From Phycisphaerales bacterium (lineage in GTDB: Bacteria; Planctomycetota; Phycisphaerae; UBA1845): DNA of 64,000 bases. The DNA lies in assembly GCA_020639095.1 (NCBI GenBank), contig JACKHH010000006.1, positions 81,180 to 145,179 of the forward strand. Direction: 5' to 3'. The notes under the pieces were generated by a model that saw only the letters and a program-made list of their open reading frames with translations, was not told where the DNA came from and ran no database searches. Both the position numbers and the translations under genes were made by a program. Position 1 is the first letter of the stretch. Each line of letters starts with the position of its first letter. This document shows, piece by piece, positions 1 through 9,563 of this stretch.

Positions 1-2103
1 CATGGCATGACGATCAAAAACCGGCGTTTCGCGGCGCGCGCCGTTGAAATACACCGACGTTGTCTCCATCGGCACAAGCAGCCCATCGGCTGCTGGGTAC
101 TGCGGCGAGGGCGGCGATTTGGTTTTGCCAATGCGTTCGACGCGGATCGCGGTGATCTCGATGCCTCTGCCCGCGTGTCGATAGCCGTAGTGCTGCTCGT
201 GCATGCGCTCAAATGCCGCGGCATAATCGCCGTCATCAGCCACGATCGTCAGCGCACTGTCCGCACCGACGTAGCGCAGATCGAACATGCGCGTCGCCGG
301 CTGAACTGCATCAGGCGCCACGCCCTCAGCTTCGATTTCGCGCGCGAGTTCCGCCTCACACTCGGTGAGCCACGGATCAAGTTCACGCAGCGTCGCGTCA
401 CTCAGCACCTTGCCCACCGCCCGCGCCGCGAACCGCTGCACGTCCGCGACGGATATCCCCAACGCACTCAGCAGGCCGGCATGCGGACTCAGCAGCACGC
501 GTTCGATCCCGAGCAACTCAGCCACTGCACACGCGTGCTGGCCACCGGCTCCTCCGAATGCAACCAGCGCGTAGTCGCGCGGGTCGTAACCGCGTGCGAC
601 CGAAATCCGGCGAATGGCAGCCGCCATGTTCTCGTTGGCAATGTCGCAGAAACCCGCAGCCAGTTCGTCGTGCGTCATCGACCTACCGGCCGCTCGCTGC
701 ACTTCGCCCGCGATCTGCGCGAGACGATTCGCCACCGCATTCGTATCCAGCGGAAACGGAAAGTGGCTTGGCAAAACCCTACCGAGTTGCACGTTGACGT
801 CAGTCACGGTGAGCGGACCACCCGCGCCGTAGCAGGCGGGACCGGGCGACGCACCCGCACTGTGCGGGCCGACGGTGAGCTTTTGGCCGTCGAACGCACA
901 GATGCTGCCACCACCAGCCGCTACCGTTTCTACCGCGAGCATCGGCGCCACGATCCGCACGCCGCCCTTGACCGTCTCAAACTGATGCTCGAACGCGCCG
1001 TCATAGCGTGCGACGTCGGTGCTCGTACCACCCATGTCGAAGCCAATCGCCCGGTCGAAACCAGCCTGCCTGCCGACATGGGCAAAACCGACAACACCAC
1101 CCGCGGGCCCGCTGAGCAACGTGTCCTTGGCAACCACCTGACGCGCATCGACGAGCCCGCCGGCACTCGTCATCAACCGCAAACTGCCGCTCGGCAACGC
1201 ACGCGCCACCGCGGACACGTAGTCGTGCAACACCGGCGCGAGGTACGCATCGACGACGGTGGTGTCACCGCGCGAAACGATGCGCGGAAGCGGCGCAACC
1301 TGCGACGAAAGCGAGACATGAGCAAATCCCAACTCAGCCGCGATCTCACCTATCCGCTCTTTGTGCGCTGAATTCTTGTGCGCGTGCAGCAGGCATACCG
1401 CGAGCGAACACCGATCACGATCGGCAATGCCCGCGAGTATCGCGCGGACAGCCGATGCATCGAGCGCCTTCAACACGCGACCATCAGCCGACAACCGCTC
1501 GTCAATCTCGACAACCTGCGCCGCGACCTGCTCGGGTTTGACAATGTGCAAATCGAAAAGCTTGGGGCGATCCTGGTTGGCAATGTACAGGATATCACCA
1601 AAGCCCGCCGTCGTGACGAAAACCGTGCGAGCGCCCTTGCGTTCGAGCAGCGCATTGGTCGCCCGCGTCGTCCCCAGCCGAAGGTCAAGATCGGGGAGCG
1701 CGTCGTGCAACCCGCAATGCGTGAGGTAGCGCATCGCCACAACTGGCGCGGGCTCGGTACTGGTGAGTTCATACCGCCAGCCCGATTGCGGCGTCGCAAC
1801 CATCGCCGGCTCGATTACAAGTCGTCCCGCCGGCGCATCGAACGCCCGCACAACCGCGCGATGCACCACCGCGCCATCGGCATCGCGCACCTCAACACCA
1901 TAACCGCGCCAGAACCCAGGCGGATCGTCGCAGCGCCGCGCGTCAACCAGCGCATCGCGCGTGGAACCGTCGTCCACCGCACCCACACACCGTCCGGAAC
2001 TCAGCAGTTTGTGCGTATGCAAGCGCCCATCCGGCGCGCAGGCAACCACATCGGTGAACGTCCCTCCGACGTCGATTGCGAATTGCCAATTTCGTGACTT
2101 CAC
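1..2103 (-). CDS. Hydantoinase/5-oxoprolinase subunit A family protein, 3' end beyond window
   Basis: ATP-dependent hydrolase of cyclic amides (hydantoins or 5-oxoproline), cytoplasmic. The start is the GTG at 2103, which places the HyuA_N signature IDVGGTFTDVV at residues 10-20. A second phosphate-binding motif, FDMGGTSTDVA, lies near residue 355, followed by GGGSICAFDG and SAGASPGPACYG, all hallmarks of the family. The 701 codons seen run off the left edge without a stop at roughly the point where the last HyuA domain should finish, so the gene is either a free A subunit lacking its last few dozen residues or the first half of a fused A-B oxoprolinase. Substrate cannot be told from sequence. 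A large open frame on the opposite strand is its shadow. Confidence 0.9.
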   Translation of the reverse strand, partial: MKSRNWQFAIDVGGTFTDVVACAPDGRLHTHKLLSSGRCVGAVDDGSTRDALVDARRCDDPPGFWRGYGVEVRDADGAVVHRAVVRAFDAPAGRLVIEPAMVATPQSGWRYELTSTEPAPVVAMRYLTHCGLHDALPDLDLRLGTTRATNALLERKGARTVFVTTAGFGDILYIANQDRPKLFDLHIVKPEQVAAQVVEIDERLSADGRVLKALDASAVRAILAGIADRDRCSLAVCLLHAHKNSAHKERIGEIAAELGFAHVSLSSQVAPLPRIVSRGDTTVVDAYLAPVLHDYVSAVARALPSGSLRLMTSAGGLVDARQVVAKDTLLSGPAGGVVGFAHVGRQAGFDRAIGFDMGGTSTDVARYDGAFEHQFETVKGGVRIVAPMLAVETVAAGGGSICAFDGQKLTVGPHSAGASPGPACYGAGGPLTVTDVNVQLGRVLPSHFPFPLDTNAVANRLAQIAGEVQRAAGRSMTHDELAAGFCDIANENMAAAIRRISVARGYDPRDYALVAFGGAGGQHACAVAELLGIERVLLSPHAGLLSALGISVADVQRFAARAVGKVLSDATLRELDPWLTECEAELAREIEAEGVAPDAVQPATRMFDLRYVGADSALTIVADDGDYAAAFERMHEQHYGYRHAGRGIEITAIRVERIGKTKSPPSPQYPAADGLLVPMETTSVYFNGARRETPVFDRHAM

Positions 2104-2201
2104 CAGCCCCGATTCCCGAGCATAACGACCACCGTCAGTAGGCGAGCTCCTGCAAGCTTCCATGAAGCGCGCAGTCGGCACGACGGAGCGGCAACAGTTC
2201 C

Positions 2202-2238
2202 GCCCCCTCACCCTACCTCTCCCCGGAGGGGAGAGGGG
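2202..2238. repeat. Palindromic REP-like repeat, copy 1
   Basis: A nine-base stem CCTCTCCCC/GGGGAGAGG with a three-base loop (2216-2236) follows a CCCCCTCACCCTA tract. The same stem and the same flanking tract recur inverted at 52836-52868. It sits between the stops and starts of two minus-strand genes; the stem may also act as a terminator, but no T-run follows. Confidence 0.7.
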
Positions 2239-2254
2239 TTTGGCGTCTATCTAC

Positions 2255-3397
2255 TTAGGGCAGATTCGCACTCTTGGCCAGGGATGTGATCGGCCTGCGG
2301 GTCCACGTGGTATCGACGATGAGGTGGCCTTGCTTCGCGATGTCGCGCCAATCGAAAATCTTGAAATCCTCGCTGGCGCTGGGGTTGATGTGATCGTTCA
2401 CCACCAACGCACCCGCCGGCAATGCGGGGATCGTGGCTGCGTTGGTCACCGCGATGCCCGACGCACGCTCGATCGGGCCGTAGGGCTTCGCCGACGGTTT
2501 GATGCTCAACACGAAATCATTGTCGTGGCTGCGTTCGTAGACGTTGATAATCGACTCGCCGCCCTTGGGCCCCTGGCCGACGACGAGCAGGTAGCCGCGT
2601 TCGCTCGGCGCGGCGTACAGCGCCAAGCCCTCGACGTCCGGCGTCAAACCGTGTTCGCCCGCGCGGATCACGCACTTGCGATTCTCCGGCTCGCCGGGCT
2701 CGGCATTGAAGCGCCAGACGCCGGTATCCTCTTCCGCGAAATACACAACACCGCGATCCTCGTCCGCGACGCACCCCTCCGTCTTGGTCGCCAGCTTGAA
2801 CTCCCGCACTTTCTTCGAACTGACATGGTCGCCGGGCTCCGCAATCAACATGTGCTGTTCAATGCGGCCATCGCGATGCGTTACGAAGAAGTAGCAGCTG
2901 CCATCCTTTGGGCTGTGGTAGGTGCACAAACCGAGGGGCTCAACACCGCCGAACACCGGCAAAATCGCACCGGCGGTCGCGTCGTAGAGTTTACGTTTTT
3001 CGGGATCGACGCGCCACACCTTCACGCCGGGCGTCGCTTGAGAAAAACAGCTGGCGACAACCAGGTCGAGCGGACCGTTATCCGTCGGGTAGCTGTAGAT
3101 CAGATCCACGTTGTTGGGGTGCAGTTCGCGATCGATGTGCTTGCGCAAGAGGCCATCCATGTCGTGGATTTCGAGCCCGTGCAGTTCGTTCGCCAGTATG
3201 AGCAGGCTGAGCGCCGGGTCCGTCGGATGGATCCAGATGGCTGCGTCATCGACCTCGTTGACTGGTACCGGCTGGCTGGCTGCGATCGGGCGCGGCGAAA
3301 TGATGCGCTCACGCGAATGACTGCAACCAACAACTGTGAGCCCACACACAGAAAGTATCGCCGAGAACATCACCGTGTACCGGTATAAACGCTTCAT
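2255..3397 (-). CDS. Beta-propeller phytase, predicted lipoprotein
   Basis: Predicted 3-phytase of the calcium-dependent beta-propeller (BPP) family, releasing phosphate from inositol hexakisphosphate outside the cytoplasm. The ATG at 3397 is chosen over an upstream in-frame candidate because it has an AAGGA Shine-Dalgarno nearby and begins a clean lipoprotein signal (MKRLYRYTVMF..., lipobox LTVVGC with Cys25). The mature part has the BPP signature DDAAIWIHPTDP near residue 50, then propeller-like segments (LDLVVASCFSQ, EGCVADEDRGVVYFAEED, TPDVEGLALY, GYLLVVGQGP). At 380 residues it has the family length. The gene lies alone between two unrelated minus-strand genes. Confidence 0.9.
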   Translation of the reverse strand: MKRLYRYTVMFSAILSVCGLTVVGCSHSRERIISPRPIAASQPVPVNEVDDAAIWIHPTDPALSLLILANELHGLEIHDMDGLLRKHIDRELHPNNVDLIYSYPTDNGPLDLVVASCFSQATPGVKVWRVDPEKRKLYDATAGAILPVFGGVEPLGLCTYHSPKDGSCYFFVTHRDGRIEQHMLIAEPGDHVSSKKVREFKLATKTEGCVADEDRGVVYFAEEDTGVWRFNAEPGEPENRKCVIRAGEHGLTPDVEGLALYAAPSERGYLLVVGQGPKGGESIINVYERSHDNDFVLSIKPSAKPYGPIERASGIAVTNAATIPALPAGALVVNDHINPSASEDFKIFDWRDIAKQGHLIVDTTWTRRPITSLAKSANLP

Positions 3398-3464
3398 TGT
3401 TGTTTCCTTCGCTCGGTTGTTGTTGATTGCATACAACTCTTGCCTCGCACACACTCGTTGTTCT

Positions 3465-3521
3465 CCGCTTCCTTACGGGCGCGGCTCGGATTTGGCCCCG
3501 GGCTTGGTGCCCGGGGCCTTG
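3465..3521. repeat. Dispersed repeat (copy 1) joined to a strong hairpin
   Basis: On the minus strand, downstream of the PEP-CTERM gene, a hairpin GGCCCCGGGC/GCCCGGGGCC (3497-3521) is followed by GCGCCCGTAAGGAAGCGG. The latter is one of four copies in the window of a repeat whose most common form is GCGACCGTAAGGGAGCGG (also at 10810, 26954 and 53455). The hairpin could terminate the upstream gene, but it lacks a T-run. Confidence 0.7.
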
Positions 3522-3537
3522 TTATTGTGTTTGCGTG

Positions 3538-4791
3538 TCAATTCCGGCGACGGCGCAGCGCTATGCCCGCGCCACAGAGCGCCAACATGACGATGCTCGC
3601 CGGTTCCGGAATAATCGCAATGCCGCGAAATTCGGTTTGGAACTCCGCGAGAAAGAACGGGGCACTGAAAAAGGACGTCAACGGCTGATTGTAGCCGGTG
3701 TCGTCGGTGAGCTTGTATACGCCCTGGTCTGTCGCGGCGAAGAGCGTCACCAAGTCGCCTTCGAGAATCACGTCGAACGCGTTGATCTCCTGGTTGTCGT
3801 CGTCAAGGACCGCATCGGTGAGCTTCACCCACTCGTCATTGACCAGCGACCACTTCTCGTAATCGGCTTTCCCGCCCGTGCTGTACGCGGTGTCGACACC
3901 CGGCACGGTCGCATCGAGATCGAGGAAGATCACATCGCTCTTGGGATAAAGCTTACCCTTGGGATCGGCGCCCTGGCCTTCCATGTTGGTGATCACTTCG
4001 ATCATCGTGGTGGGTGTATCGACCGCAGCCTTGGGTAGCGGGTCGCTCGTCGCGTACGCGCCGCGATTTCCGAACGATTCCCACGCGGGTGTGTTGATGT
4101 ACAGCTGATCGTCGACGATACGGGCGCTGCGAATGCTGTCCGGCCAGGCGTCGTTCGCAAGATCGGTCGGGACTGTTTGCGTCTGGCTCAGATTCACGCT
4201 GCCGGTCGCGCCCACCTGGTTCACGTAGCGCAGACCGCCGCTCGTTGTCGGCACCTTGAAATCGTAGTCCACGTCACCATTGACCAGGTCGACGTACTTG
4301 CCGTCGCCGACCGTCCAGAAACGCTGCCCGTCGTCCGAAACCACACCGGTAATATCCGTACGCTCGTACGCATCGCTCAGCGCCGTGGAAGTGTCCGCCG
4401 ACCAGTTCATGTCGACGCGCGCGATGACGCGGTTAACTGTCGCCGACGACTCAAGCACCGGGTTGGACGCACCGGCATCGGCGCGATACCCGCCCAGCGT
4501 GAGATACTGCCCATTGCCAGAAAGATTCAGGTGGCCGTCGTGCTCGCCGCGACCGCTCAGCGTGAACGCACCCGCACCGCTCGCCGGCAGCGGATGCGAC
4601 ATCACCAGCGCCCCCGTATCCAGGCTGTACTCGTCGAGATACACCTGCTGGGCTGTGTCGTTGACGGCTGCACTACCGTCACCGAGTCGCACAACCACGA
4701 TGTTCTTGGAAAACGCAGCCCGGGCACTGCCCGCAGCCAAGGTCACGACAAGGCACGCGCAGAACATGCGCGCTAGGGTTTGACTTTTCAT
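3538..4791 (-). CDS. PEP-CTERM sorting domain protein
   Basis: Secreted protein of 417 residues. An N-terminal signal peptide (MKSQTLARMFCACLVVTLAAG..., cleavage near ARA) is followed by a long beta-rich region with propeller-like repeats. The C-terminus is a textbook PEP-CTERM tag: PEPAS, a hydrophobic helix VMLALCGAGIAL, then RRRRN. Such tags are recognised by an exosortase and usually go with exopolysaccharide production, which fits the large glycan cluster that begins 1 kb away. No exosortase gene lies in the window. A GGAG Shine-Dalgarno lies about 12 nt before the ATG. The function of the body is unknown. Confidence 0.9.
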   Translation of the reverse strand: MKSQTLARMFCACLVVTLAAGSARAAFSKNIVVVRLGDGSAAVNDTAQQVYLDEYSLDTGALVMSHPLPASGAGAFTLSGRGEHDGHLNLSGNGQYLTLGGYRADAGASNPVLESSATVNRVIARVDMNWSADTSTALSDAYERTDITGVVSDDGQRFWTVGDGKYVDLVNGDVDYDFKVPTTSGGLRYVNQVGATGSVNLSQTQTVPTDLANDAWPDSIRSARIVDDQLYINTPAWESFGNRGAYATSDPLPKAAVDTPTTMIEVITNMEGQGADPKGKLYPKSDVIFLDLDATVPGVDTAYSTGGKADYEKWSLVNDEWVKLTDAVLDDDNQEINAFDVILEGDLVTLFAATDQGVYKLTDDTGYNQPLTSFFSAPFFLAEFQTEFRGIAIIPEPASIVMLALCGAGIALRRRRN

Positions 4792-4909
4792 GATCGCTCT
4801 CTCTCCTTCTTACGCCTGAAATCACTCTCTCCCGTTCGAATGATCGCCCCACCGGCATCTCATCCAAACGCACAACAGGAATGCGACAACGCAACCGCAA
4901 CGGGCTGCA

Positions 4910-5773
4910 TCAATTGGCGGTTCCGCCCGGGTTCCAGATGATCTTGCCCGGTTGGTTATAATCAAGCGGCGCGTTGGGCGCGTCGTTCAGCTCTTTTCGC
5001 GTGAAGAACGCCTCGTGATTGTCGAGGAACAGAATAAACCCGCCATCATCGTGACGGGTGGTGAAGTACTTCCAATGCACCGCAGCCTGACCCACGCTGG
5101 TAAGAAACGGCGGACTGCACTCATCCGGACGCATGATGCGCTCAACCATCACTGCCGTTTCCGCGGGCCGACCAACGACGTTGAGATACACACGCTCGCG
5201 CACGTGGCGATCCTCAAGCCCGGCGTCGAGTTCGGTGTTGTAGGCGTACGACCAGAACGTCTTGCGCCGGCTTAGCCTGCGCTCGTTGTTCAAACCCCAG
5301 AGCAGAAAGTAGCCGTCCTCAACCAGGTCGTCTTCCCGACCCGCCGCAACAGCCACCGACTTGGGGCACACGAAGTGCGAACGGTCGCCCTCCTTGGGCA
5401 AGCGCTTGCGACCGATGTCGTTCTGCTTCTGCATTTCGACGTATGTGGGATATCCCGCATACTGCGGAGCCGCGTTGAACCACTGCGACTCGTCCTCCCA
5501 TTCGCCAAGATGCCGCTCGGGACGATCGCCCTCCGCGTACCCCTCCCACGGCAGCACCCCGTGAAACTCGCTCGCATAGGTTTGCACGCCCACGCCGAAC
5601 ACGTGCAGGTTGGCCATGCACACGATGCGCTTCGCGCCGTCCCGCGCGCGACGCAACGCGGGCAAAAGGATGGCGATCAACAGCGCAACGATGCTCACAA
5701 CGACGAGCAGCTCGACGAGCGTGAACGCGCGCACAGCCTTCGTGACATGCTGACTGGGGGGCGATGGAAACAA
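4910..5773 (-). CDS. Prepilin-type N-terminal cleavage/methylation domain protein
   Basis: Type II secretion pseudopilin-like or type IV pilin-like protein of the kind expanded in planctomycetes. I prefer the TTG at 5773, preceded by GAGGAGAG, over the ATG farther upstream (5866), since it gives a short basic leader before the class III signal AFTLVELLVVVSIVALLIA. The hydrophobic helix is followed by LLPALRRARDGAKRIVCMANL, the usual G/H-type pseudopilin stretch, then a globular domain with WEGYAEGDRP and VCPKSV and a short tail NPGGTAN. The leader is cut by PilD-type peptidase. No other secretion genes are adjacent, so its partner system is unknown. 287 residues from the TTG. Confidence 0.82.
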   Translation of the reverse strand: MFPSPPSQHVTKAVRAFTLVELLVVVSIVALLIAILLPALRRARDGAKRIVCMANLHVFGVGVQTYASEFHGVLPWEGYAEGDRPERHLGEWEDESQWFNAAPQYAGYPTYVEMQKQNDIGRKRLPKEGDRSHFVCPKSVAVAAGREDDLVEDGYFLLWGLNNERRLSRRKTFWSYAYNTELDAGLEDRHVRERVYLNVVGRPAETAVMVERIMRPDECSPPFLTSVGQAAVHWKYFTTRHDDGGFILFLDNHEAFFTRKELNDAPNAPLDYNQPGKIIWNPGGTAN

Positions 5774-5935
5774 CCTTGCTCTCTCCTCGCGTCGTGCGCC
5801 GGTTCCACAATGACACCGAACGACCACGCGGATCATACGCGCATGGACGCATCCTCGCAATCGCAAGGCGAACGCGATTGTAACAACAGGTATTGTCCGA
5901 ACTTGTGGGGATTACCAAACGGCGCTTTGGGGGGA

Positions 5936-7015
5936 TCACCTACCAGCGGTCGCTGCTGACGCGTGCCGGACCTCGGGATTTTCCAATTGCCTCAGCGTGT
6001 TTGCGACATCGGCTGCCAGCCACTGCGAGAACAACTCGGCTCCCGCACCGGTGAGATGCAGGTGGTCGAAGAAGTACGCGTCCGGAATCACGTCGTCGGG
6101 CGTGCGCAGCAGCGTGAGCCCGGTATCCTGCTCCACCGCGCGAACAAAGGCTTCGTAGGCCGCGCATTCCGGCGAATCCGGATCAAGTCGAGCGGTGCTT
6201 GCAATCGGCATCTCGATCAGCCGGACGGTGATGCCCGCATTCTGCAAATCGGCGATCGCCCGGCGCAGCGCGCGCCCGTTCAAGTTGTCAGGTGCGTATG
6301 CCGGCCCGTCGACCCCATCCGCCAGCGCGGTCCGCGCGTTGTCCCACGGTGGAATGTCCAATTTCTCCGCACCGACCCAGCGCGCCCAGCCGAGTTCGTC
6401 GTGTTCGGTCTTGCTCACCGGATCGAGCGGCGCGCCCAGCAACGTGCGCTGCGTGATCAACTGGCAATCCTTGATCTGGAAATTGCTCGCGAGCGTCGCC
6501 ATGCGCAGCGTTTCCCAGATCATTTCCGCATCAGACGTTAACGTGAGCGACGCGTCGCGGGCATCACCCAGACCGCGCATGCCCGACACCAGCCACTCAC
6601 GGCGTGTCGTCGCCACCCCGCGCGGGCTGATGCCCAGGTACGCGACGCGCGGATACCGCCCGCTTTCGAGCATGCGGCGAATGGTCAGCGACTCGGTGAA
6701 CAACGAAGCGGCTGATGACGCGAGATTGAAACTGCGCACGGGCTGCCCGAGCGTTGCGCTGGCAACCGCATCGATCACCCGGGGGCTGATGCCGTAGAAC
6801 GAATACGAGCTGCCAACGAACACAACGTCGGGCGTCATCGCCGACTGATCGTAAAGATCGCACTTCCAGCGGCACTCGTTCGTGCTGCCGTAGACGCGCG
6901 GCAGCTTGGCGTGCGCGAGCAGGCGATCGCCCAGGACGAGCGTGAGCAAAAACCCAAGCGTGATGGCCCCGGCTTGGCGGAGCGATGCGCGATTGTCTCG
7001 GTTGCGATCAGCCAT
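5936..7015 (-). CDS. SGNH-like membrane-anchored protein, partner of MBOAT acyltransferase
   Basis: Predicted single-pass protein (hydrophobic helix at residues 14-33) with an extracytoplasmic SGNH/GDSL-like domain. The block-I nucleophile motif is VFVGSSYSFYG (Ser69/Ser70) and the C-terminal DHLHLTGAG supplies the Asp-x-x-His pair. It starts 6 nt after the MBOAT gene stop, as in alginate-type and DltB/DltD-type acylation pairs, where the membrane enzyme exports an acyl group and the SGNH protein passes it to the polymer. I infer O-acylation of the surface polysaccharide. The acceptor is unknown. It resembles the proteins at 8459-9520 and 14168-15295. Confidence 0.75.
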   Translation of the reverse strand: MADRNRDNRASLRQAGAITLGFLLTLVLGDRLLAHAKLPRVYGSTNECRWKCDLYDQSAMTPDVVFVGSSYSFYGISPRVIDAVASATLGQPVRSFNLASSAASLFTESLTIRRMLESGRYPRVAYLGISPRGVATTRREWLVSGMRGLGDARDASLTLTSDAEMIWETLRMATLASNFQIKDCQLITQRTLLGAPLDPVSKTEHDELGWARWVGAEKLDIPPWDNARTALADGVDGPAYAPDNLNGRALRRAIADLQNAGITVRLIEMPIASTARLDPDSPECAAYEAFVRAVEQDTGLTLLRTPDDVIPDAYFFDHLHLTGAGAELFSQWLAADVANTLRQLENPEVRHASAATAGR

Positions 7016-7021
7016 GGGGCG

Positions 7022-8416
7022 TCAGAACTGGAAGTAGATAAACGCCTTCACGCCCGGATTCAGCAGAATCACCGCCCACAGGCACATGCCCGCGAGCGAA
7101 CCCTGCACGAGACCGGGCAGCCTGACAAAACGCTCGCCCAGACCGCGGAATGCGGGAAGCACGTGTACGAACATGCACGCGAGCACGATGAGCACGATCC
7201 GCTTGCCGCGAATCTCCGTGCTGGAGAAATCCACCAATCGGGTCAGCATGAGTTGCACCGTCGCCCAGTCCTGCGCCCGGAACAGCAACCACCCGATGCA
7301 CGTCAGGTGGAACATGCCGAACACCTTGAGCACGCGCAGCGGGAACGGATCGCGCGACGGGTCGCCGGGCCTGCCGCCATTGATGAGTCGTTGCACCGAG
7401 AGCAGCAAACCGTGGTAGATGCCCCACGCGACAAACGTCCAAGCAGCCCCGTGCCACAACCCGCCGAGCCCCATCGTGATGAACAGGTTGCGCATCGTCT
7501 TGCGCCGGCTGCACCGCGACCCCCCGAGCGGGATGTACAGATAGTCACGCAGCCAAGTCGACAGCGTGATGTGCCAGCGGTGCCAGAACTCCGAAGGCGA
7601 TGCCGCCAAATACGGCAAATTGAAGTTCTCGCTCATCCGCAGGCCGAGCATGTGCCCCGCGCCGACCGCGACATCGCAGTAGCCCGAGAAGTCCATGTAG
7701 ATCTGGAACGCGTACGCGTACAACGCAAACCAGCACGAGATACCGCTGAAATCACCGGGATCGTGAAACACCATGTCCACGAAAATGCCCAGCGAATCGG
7801 CGATCACCATCTTCTTGAACAGCCCGCGGAAAATGCGGAACATGCCCATCGAAAAATCGGCGTCCGCAAGGCGCTGTTCGCGGTTGAGCTGCGGCAGCAG
7901 ATCCTGGGCACGCATGATCGGGCCCGCGACCAACTGGGGAAAACACGTTACGTACGTCGCGAAAGCGAGGAAGCTGCGCTCCACCGGCATGCCGCGATAC
8001 ACGTCGATCGTGTAGGACATCGACTGGAAGGTGTAGAACGAAATGCCCATCGGCAGCACGACGTCGAGCATCGGCAGGTGCGCGTGTACCCCCATGGCTG
8101 CGAGCACTGTCGCCAGCGAATCGCGGAAGAAGTTGAAGTACTTGAAGCTCGCCAGGATGCCGAGGTTAACCACGACGCTGAGCGTCACCAGCATCTTGCG
8201 GCGACGCGGGTCGTCGGTCCGCGCCAGGCTCAGCCCGCAGAAGTAATCGACCAGCGTGCTGATCACCAGCAGACTGGTGAAGCGCACATCCCACACCGAA
8301 TAGAAGAAGTAACTACCGAGCAGGAGCGCCCACTGGCGCGCCCGCCCGCGCAGGCTCCAGTACACCACCAGCATCACCGGCAGAAACACCGCAAATGCGG
8401 GACTGTTGAAGAGCAT
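7022..8416 (-). CDS. MBOAT family O-acyltransferase (AlgI-like)
   Basis: Polytopic membrane acyltransferase that moves an acyl (often acetyl) group across the membrane for polysaccharide O-acylation. It has the AlgI-like N-terminus MLFNSPAFAVF, VLPMGISFYTFQSMSYTIDVYRG, FPQLVAGPIMRAQDLLPQL, FWHRWHITLSTWLRDYLY and GGLWHGAAWTFVAWG. The conserved catalytic His of the last motif is residue 322. At 464 residues it has the family length. GGAGG lies 6 nt before the ATG. It is encoded between two SGNH-like genes and likely co-transcribed with both (8459-9520 upstream, 5936-7015 downstream). Confidence 0.92.
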   Translation of the reverse strand: MLFNSPAFAVFLPVMLVVYWSLRGRARQWALLLGSYFFYSVWDVRFTSLLVISTLVDYFCGLSLARTDDPRRRKMLVTLSVVVNLGILASFKYFNFFRDSLATVLAAMGVHAHLPMLDVVLPMGISFYTFQSMSYTIDVYRGMPVERSFLAFATYVTCFPQLVAGPIMRAQDLLPQLNREQRLADADFSMGMFRIFRGLFKKMVIADSLGIFVDMVFHDPGDFSGISCWFALYAYAFQIYMDFSGYCDVAVGAGHMLGLRMSENFNLPYLAASPSEFWHRWHITLSTWLRDYLYIPLGGSRCSRRKTMRNLFITMGLGGLWHGAAWTFVAWGIYHGLLLSVQRLINGGRPGDPSRDPFPLRVLKVFGMFHLTCIGWLLFRAQDWATVQLMLTRLVDFSSTEIRGKRIVLIVLACMFVHVLPAFRGLGERFVRLPGLVQGSLAGMCLWAVILLNPGVKAFIYFQF

Positions 8417-8458
8417 GAACGCCTCCCTGCGTCCGGCAAATAACGTCAGTCCGCGTGC

Positions 8459-9520
8459 CTAATCGCGTCCCTGGGCAACCGCGAAACCATCCGCCTGCCC
8501 CTTGAGCAACCCGACCAGATCGTCCGCGATCACGCGCGAAACCTTCTCCGCGCCTTGCGGCATCAGGTGATCGGAATCGAAATAATCCTCGTCGCTGACC
8601 AACCCCTCCGGACACTGCCAGAGACCCGGCCAATCGGGCGATTGCAACTCTGCGAGCGCAGCTTCGTACTTGGACCGCACGTCGTCACGAATCACGTAGC
8701 GCCACTCGCTGGCCATGGGCAGTTCAAAGAAACGTACGATCACACCGCGTTCTTCCGCCAACGCTGCCACACGGCGGACGGCATCCAGCGCGAAGTCCTC
8801 AACGCGAAAATCGCCCCAGTACACGTCGCGTTTGGCGATTTCCTTGGTGATCGTGCGGTCGCGGTTGTCGCGCCCGCCCTGCCACTCCAACCACCCGCGA
8901 TCGCTGCGCTCATACTTCGGGCGATACAGCGGCGCACCGTGCAGCACGCAGTTCACGATCGCGTGGATGTCGTTCCATTGGTGAAAACCCGCGAGCGTTT
9001 GCGACAGAACAGCCGTCGTGCGATCCGCGGGGCTTACCGACCAGAGCACACGCGCCTCGTGCGGCCCCGCGATCTGTTCGACGCCGTAGCGCAATGAAGG
9101 CAAGCGTGAATTGAGAATTCCCGGGTTCAGTTCGTAGTAGATCACGCGTGGCGGGTGGTCGCTGTTCAGCATCAGTTCGCACAGACGCGTGCTCGTCAGG
9201 CTCACCGCACCGCCGTACCCGAGATTCAGACTGCGCACCGGCACGCCGGCAGCAGCGGCTGACGCGTCCACGATGGCGGGATCGATCCCGAATGCGGTGT
9301 ACGAGCAGCCGACGAACACCACGTCCGCCGGTGGGCTCATCTCGGTATAGCCTTCGAGCATGCGCACCGGCGCCTTCGTGTTCGACGTCGTGTCAGGCAG
9401 CGTCACCATGGCGATCAGCCGATCGCCCAGCACGAACGTGGCTGCGAACCCCACGAGCACCACCCACAATCGCGGGCGCTGCCGGGGCGCGGCATCAATC
9501 TGGTCTTCGTGTGCTTTCAT
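8459..9520 (-). CDS. SGNH-like membrane-anchored protein
   Basis: 353 residues from the ATG at 9520; a longer frame upstream would run into the promoter region and the divergent gene, so I reject it. One N-terminal membrane helix (about residues 17-35), then VVFVGCSYTAFGID (putative nucleophile Ser73) and C-terminal DSDHLMPQGAEKV with the Asp/His pair. Close in organisation to the protein at 5936-7015, and separated from the MBOAT gene by about 40 nt. Likely role: delivering acyl groups to the exported glycan. Two SGNH genes around one MBOAT suggest two acceptor positions, which is inference. Confidence 0.75.
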   Translation of the reverse strand: MKAHEDQIDAAPRQRPRLWVVLVGFAATFVLGDRLIAMVTLPDTTSNTKAPVRMLEGYTEMSPPADVVFVGCSYTAFGIDPAIVDASAAAAGVPVRSLNLGYGGAVSLTSTRLCELMLNSDHPPRVIYYELNPGILNSRLPSLRYGVEQIAGPHEARVLWSVSPADRTTAVLSQTLAGFHQWNDIHAIVNCVLHGAPLYRPKYERSDRGWLEWQGGRDNRDRTITKEIAKRDVYWGDFRVEDFALDAVRRVAALAEERGVIVRFFELPMASEWRYVIRDDVRSKYEAALAELQSPDWPGLWQCPEGLVSDEDYFDSDHLMPQGAEKVSRVIADDLVGLLKGQADGFAVAQGRD

Positions 9521-9563
9521 GGGTCCCCAACAAACCAGCCTCACGGCTACGCGGATTGCTGGT

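Noticed and set aside
7..1371. 454-codon plus-strand frame at the left edge
   Set aside because: Opposite the HyuA-type gene with DVGGTFTD and DMGGTSTD.
6911..8443. 510-codon plus-strand frame
   Set aside because: Opposite the first MBOAT gene, whose motifs are complete; composition typical of antisense.
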